A stretch of 64,000 nucleotides of DNA from Acanthochlamys bracteata. Taxonomy: Eukaryota > Streptophyta > Magnoliopsida > Pandanales > Velloziaceae. Positions 60,353 to 64,000 of this stretch are shown here, piece by piece. Within the stretch, counting starts at the first letter, position 1. Each line of letters opens with the position of its first letter. The position numbers and the translations under genes were made by a program. The notes under the pieces are model-generated. The model was not told the DNA's origin and did no database searches. It was given only the letters and a program-made list of their open reading frames with translations. The stretch lies in assembly GCA_019914995.1 (NCBI GenBank), contig CM034139.1, positions 377,001 through 441,000 on the forward strand, given 5' to 3'.

Positions 60353-62146
60353 ATGCTTCCTCACCGTCTCCGTTTCTTCTCTTCTTCTATTCAACCACCA
60401 GCCGCCACGTGTCCTCTTCTCTCTTCTCTTCTCCCTCCTTCTCAAAACCCCCGCCGGTCAACCGTTGATGCAATCATCTCCTCCTTCAAGAACGTGTCGC
60501 CATCACCACCGTCCATCATCACCTCCTTCCTAGGCTCCGACGAAATCACCTCCATCCTTCTCCGTTCTTCCCATTCTACCCCTCTCCATTGCTTTCATTT
60601 CCTTTTCTGGGCCCACAAAAAGTTTCAGAACCCCACTATCACTACCCCTCTTCACTTCTCTCTCTTAACTCTATCGTTAACTTTTTTACCGGAGAAAAAA
60701 TTAACTCTCTTAACTCTGCTAACTCTCTTAACCACTTTCAGTGATAATTTAACAGACCCATTTACTCTTCTGCATACAACTGCTGTGCAGCACAACTACT
60801 CCTCTGCTTCGCTCTCGACTGCATTGTCTGTTTTGATTCGCGCGTTTCTTCGATTGAATCGAATCGAAGACGCGATAAAATGTTCCCGACGAGCTATTTA
60901 TATCGGTCTTCCGCCAGAGGTTTCTTCGTTTAACGCTCTGATTGCGAGGATTGCTTCCGATTGTCGTCATTACTACGATGATGAGTGCTGGAAGTTGTTT
61001 GATGAAATGCGTCAGTTGGGAATCAGGCGGAATAAGTTCACGTTTAATATACTAGTACGTGTTTTGATCCGGGGGGATTCAAACGCGGAAGATGGGATGA
61101 GGGTTGAGGAGTTTTTGGAGGAGATGGAGATGGAAGGGTTTGAGCCGGATTTGGTTACGTATAACACATTGATGGATGGGTACTGTCGGAAGGGTAAGGT
61201 AGATGATGCATTGCAACTGTTCCATGTAATGCCAAAGAGAGGATTGTGGCCGGATTTGGTGTCGTACACTATTTTGATCAAGGGACTTTGTCAGTTAGGA
61301 AGATCTGGAGAAGCATTACGGATGTCTGGTATGATGGTGAAGGTGGGAGTCGAGCCGGATTTGATTGCATACAATGTGATCATTGCGGGGTGCAGTAGGG
61401 AGGGGAAGATGAAGGAAGCGAGAATGTTGCTTATGCGGATGATAGAGAGTGGTGTGAAGCCGGACGAGTTCACTTGCAAAGTTCTCGTGCAGGGTTTTGT
61501 TGGAAGCGGAAAGATCTTGACTTGTTTGAATGTGATTGTGATGCTTAGGAAGGTTGGGGTCTGTGTCCCTGCAGCATGCTATGAGCGGGTCATATGCACT
61601 CTTTGTTCTGAGATGAGGCAGCATGCTGCGCTTAGTGTATTGAAATGGATGTCTGAGGACGGTCACCAACTGAGTCTGAAAATTCTTAATTTGATTATAG
61701 AGGCATTTTGCAAGTCGGGATGTGTAGAAGAGCCGTTACGTCTAAAGGATGAGATGGTTTCCTGGGACGTCAGGCCTGATATTCGTACTTATGGGATTTT
61801 AGTTAGCTGCCTCTGTCAAGCAGGCCGAAGTTGGGAAGGTGAACAACTAGTCATGGAAATGGTGGAGCGAGGTTTGTTGCCTGATTTGGCTATATGCCAT
61901 GCTTTGGTTAGTGGTTTTTTGGATGAGCATGATTTCGATAAAGCAGAATCACTTCTTCACTACTTTGCAAAGACGTTTCAGATTTGTGACAGCAAGAGTT
62001 TTAATGCTCTTATAAGAAAGTATTGTGAGTATCAAGATGAAAACAGAGCATTCCTGCTGCAGGATAGCATGATGAAACTGGGTTTCATTCCAAATAGGGA
62101 GACGTGCAAATCTTTGGTATACGGCCTATCGAGTTTTGGCAAGTAA
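60353..62146 (+). CDS. P-class pentatricopeptide repeat protein
   Basis: A single 597-codon exon with no introns, as is usual for plant PPR genes. The first 45 or so residues (MLPHRLRFFSSSIQPPAATC) are rich in Arg, Ser and Pro and poor in acidic residues, suggesting a mitochondrial (less likely plastid) targeting peptide. From about residue 190 to the end run roughly ten 35-residue PPR motifs without E or DYW extensions, for example GFEPDLVTYNTLMDGYCRKG, GLWPDLVSYTILIKGLCQLG, GVEPDLIAYNVIIAGCSREG, DVRPDIRTYGILVSCLCQAG and GFIPNRETCKSLVYGLSSFG. Such proteins bind specific organelle RNAs and affect their stability, splicing or translation. The RNA target cannot be named here. A TTAACTCTC microrepeat at about 60665-60732 encodes a run of Leu/Thr. 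The frame is intact. Confidence 0.93.
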   Translation: MLPHRLRFFSSSIQPPAATCPLLSSLLPPSQNPRRSTVDAIISSFKNVSPSPPSIITSFLGSDEITSILLRSSHSTPLHCFHFLFWAHKKFQNPTITTPLHFSLLTLSLTFLPEKKLTLLTLLTLLTTFSDNLTDPFTLLHTTAVQHNYSSASLSTALSVLIRAFLRLNRIEDAIKCSRRAIYIGLPPEVSSFNALIARIASDCRHYYDDECWKLFDEMRQLGIRRNKFTFNILVRVLIRGDSNAEDGMRVEEFLEEMEMEGFEPDLVTYNTLMDGYCRKGKVDDALQLFHVMPKRGLWPDLVSYTILIKGLCQLGRSGEALRMSGMMVKVGVEPDLIAYNVIIAGCSREGKMKEARMLLMRMIESGVKPDEFTCKVLVQGFVGSGKILTCLNVIVMLRKVGVCVPAACYERVICTLCSEMRQHAALSVLKWMSEDGHQLSLKILNLIIEAFCKSGCVEEPLRLKDEMVSWDVRPDIRTYGILVSCLCQAGRSWEGEQLVMEMVERGLLPDLAICHALVSGFLDEHDFDKAESLLHYFAKTFQICDSKSFNALIRKYCEYQDENRAFLLQDSMMKLGFIPNRETCKSLVYGLSSFGK

Positions 62147-63063
62147 ACTCTTTTCTGATTTGTAGTACGGTTCTTGGTTTGAACAAGAAGAACAGATCTT
62201 CTCTTCATACACTAACCATTAGGTATCCCTGCTTGTTTTACTTTTACTTTTTTTGTTTTCTGTAGATAAATTTTCCTATCTGATTAATTTCTCAAACCCT
62301 TATTGCATAACAAAGAACACCGTAGATCTCTGAATTGTTTTTGTCTGAGATACTAGTATATGTATGTGCTATGGAGTGATGTTAAATGTGAAAGATACTG
62401 GTATTAAGGTATCGAGCAATTCCATAGACATGCTGATCAACAACAGTCTATGCAACTCAAAGGGTTAAGCTTCTGTCTGCTGACGTTTATCATTTACTCG
62501 ATCTCCACAAAGGAATGTCAGATCATACAGATAATGGTAATTGTCTGCAAACTCATGGCCGGATTTTACTTGTGAAGTTCACTGTCGAATTTTCACTTAG
62601 TTTTGGTTGATTGGAGGATGCTGCGTTATTCCGTAGATTCTTGTCTAATTAAATTGAACTCAGTATTTCAAGCAGGTACATCACTTCAAAAGAGGACCCA
62701 TACACAGTCGCATTCTTGTCCTCATTAGTTCATACTCTAAATTTTAGTTTGGGGTAAACAAGAAAAACCAAATAAATTCTTCAATATCAAGCGTGTCTGC
62801 TATGTAGTTTTCCATGATCCCTTCTATAGGCATTAAACAAAAGAATAAAAAATCATCACAACAGTTGGCATGTGCTATTGATGAGGGCCTTTCCATGTTC
62901 CTTCCTATAGGTAGAAAAAAGGGCCCTCTTCTTCTCCCTTAATTGTTGAAGTCAATGGTGTTATAGCTATTAGTCTTCTCATCTTCACTTTCCTCTGTCC
63001 TGCAACATGAACACAAGAAGATGAAAAACAATTCTTGGTTTGTTAACTTAGATCTTTGTAAAA
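62147..63063. other. Intergenic DNA between PPR and NLR genes, no gene seen
   Basis: No coding frame. A short local duplication is visible: CCATGATCCCTTCTATAGGC near 62812 and CCATGTTCCTTCCTATAGGT near 62894. It presumably contains the PPR 3' UTR and the NLR promoter. Confidence 0.5.
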
Positions 63064-64000
63064 ATGGTTTGGTTCATTCCATGCCTCTTACCCTGCTGCA
63101 ACTGCATAAGAGATCCTTTTGTTGCAAGGCATGCTGCATATATCGGCTACACCAACGAAAAGCTCAGGCTTGCGGATGAAGCAGTGAAAGATCTCGAAAG
63201 CAAGAAAACTGATCTGGAGAGACAAATCAATGAAGCTAAAGATAAGAGGAAGACGCCTACCAATGAAGCTCTTCGACTGATTGAAAGAGTTAGTGTTACC
63301 TTCCTTGGATTCTTTAATTGCAATACGGTAGTAAACAATTTTAATTTGAAAGAGTTAGTGTTACCTTCCTTACCTAAAAGAAAAACTTTGTTCAAGATTA
63401 CTAGTTATTTAAGCTTTTTCTAAAAATTTCAGATAAAAATATTTCAACAGGTGACAAGAATGAAAGAGGATTTACAACAAGAAAAAGAAACTTTCCAGAG
63501 TGGATGCTTTGGTCTAGGGCAATACGTGAACTGCATATCACGCTACAGAACTGGTAGGAGAGCTTCAATTCTTGTGAAGGAGACTGTAGCACTGAAGGAG
63601 GATATGGGCAAGCTGGGAAAAGTTGCCACAACACCACCTCCTAGCCCTGGTAGAGAGATGCAATCTGATCCAATAATTTTTGGTGCACAGACAGCTTTGA
63701 ACATCAAAGAGATTTGTGCTTTGATCAGAGATGGTTCTACAAAGACTATAGGAATTTGGGGAATGGCAGGTGTTGGAAAGAGTTTTCTTTTGAAAGCCGT
63801 TAACAATGAAGTCCTTCATCCTAAAGATCAGTCTAAATGCTTGTTTCAGAATGTGATTTTTGTTCTGGTTTCAAGAGATTCTAGTTTGGGTAGAGTTCAA
63901 ACTAAAATAGCACAGTACTTAGGCTTACCCAAATTGCAAGGTGATGTAGAAGCTGATGCAATTACTATCTTCGACTACTTGAAGACTAGAAGTTTTCTGC
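63064..64000 (+). CDS. CC-NBS(-LRR) disease-resistance protein, 5' part
   Basis: Exon 1 is 63064-63288. Exon 2 starts at 63451, or at 63433 with an in-frame alternative acceptor, and is still open at the window edge, so the gene is truncated on the right. The start MVWFIPCLLPCCNCIRDPF is followed by a coiled coil (NEKLRLADEAVKDLESKKTD, LERQINEAKDKRK) and the region VTRMKEDLQQ to TGRRAS. The NB-ARC domain opens with TIGIWGMAGVGKSFLLKAVN (residues 174-193 with the 63451 acceptor). Its P-loop is GMAGVGKS rather than the usual GMGGVGKT, but the nucleotide-binding G-x-x-x-x-G-K-S/T pattern is kept. RNBS-A-like VIFVLVSRDSSLGRVQTKIA follows. The layout is that of RPS2-type CC-NBS-LRR intracellular immune receptors. 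LRRs would lie beyond 64000. The intron inside the CC region carries a duplicated splice-donor segment. Confidence 0.88.
63281..63371 (+). repeat. 26-bp direct repeat duplicating the NLR intron donor
   Basis: TTGAAAGAGTTAGTGTTACC plus TTCCTT occurs at 63281-63306 and again, identical, at 63346-63371. The first copy spans the exon 1/intron border (donor GTTAGT at 63289). The second copy lies inside the intron and offers an equivalent donor. Confidence 0.9.

Overview
The window is nuclear DNA of a flowering plant. The genes have many short introns in AT-rich sequence, the intergenic DNA is very AT-rich and full of small fold-back and terminal-inverted-repeat elements, and the gene set is plant-specific: a class III peroxidase, an R2R3-MYB, a single-myb-histone (TRB) protein, a P-class PPR protein and a CC-NBS resistance gene. 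Coding sequence is not strongly GC-rich, which argues against a grass, but species and even monocot versus dicot cannot be decided from the sequence alone.

Layout. 1-5090 is repeat DNA: a three-unit tandem array of about 0.6 kb units, two fold-back elements sharing one internal sequence, and a small TIR element. 5152-7097 (+) is an intact four-exon secreted peroxidase of the PRX72-like type. 9124-10148 (-) is an intact three-exon R2R3-MYB of the MYB61/MYB55/MYB86 group. 10.3-17.2 kb is repeat DNA with an unrecognised 150-residue ORF, a broken membrane-protein-like ORF, a roughly 170-bp tandem repeat and a perfect 30-bp palindrome. 17242-20564 (-) is a decayed copy of an OTU-domain deubiquitinase gene (OTU5/OTUD6B type) with at least five lesions. 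24349-26591 (+) is a TRB telomere-repeat-binding protein.

30000-42011 (+) is a complete 19-exon DDB1 gene (1089 codons). It converges on a complete 13-exon Pescadillo gene, 42693-48494 (-). 50544-54266 looks like a 3.7-kb DNA transposon bounded by GGGCATGTTTGG-type inverted ends and carrying exon-intron fragments of what appears to be a condensin II subunit H2 gene. 55149-58515 (+) is a complete 16-exon CDT2/DTL-type WD40 gene. 60353-62146 (+) is an intron-free P-class PPR gene. 63064 to the right edge (+) is the start of a CC-NBS resistance gene.

How the genes relate. DDB1 and CDT2 encode the adaptor and a substrate receptor of one ubiquitin ligase, CRL4-CDT2, and lie 13 kb apart in the same orientation. 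The CDT2 product keeps two WDxR motifs for docking on DDB1 and ends in a PIP-like box. Its leader/promoter has two E2F-type sites. Pescadillo has an E2F-type site and a telo-box upstream of its start, as expected for a growth-linked ribosome-biogenesis gene. The peroxidase and MYB belong to families with roles in wall and lignin formation. No CRISPR arrays, rRNA genes or convincing tRNA genes were seen. I found no clearly new molecular system. The most unusual items are the gene-fragment-carrying transposon with its flanking 110-bp duplication, the shared-core fold-back family, and the DDB1/CDT2 linkage.
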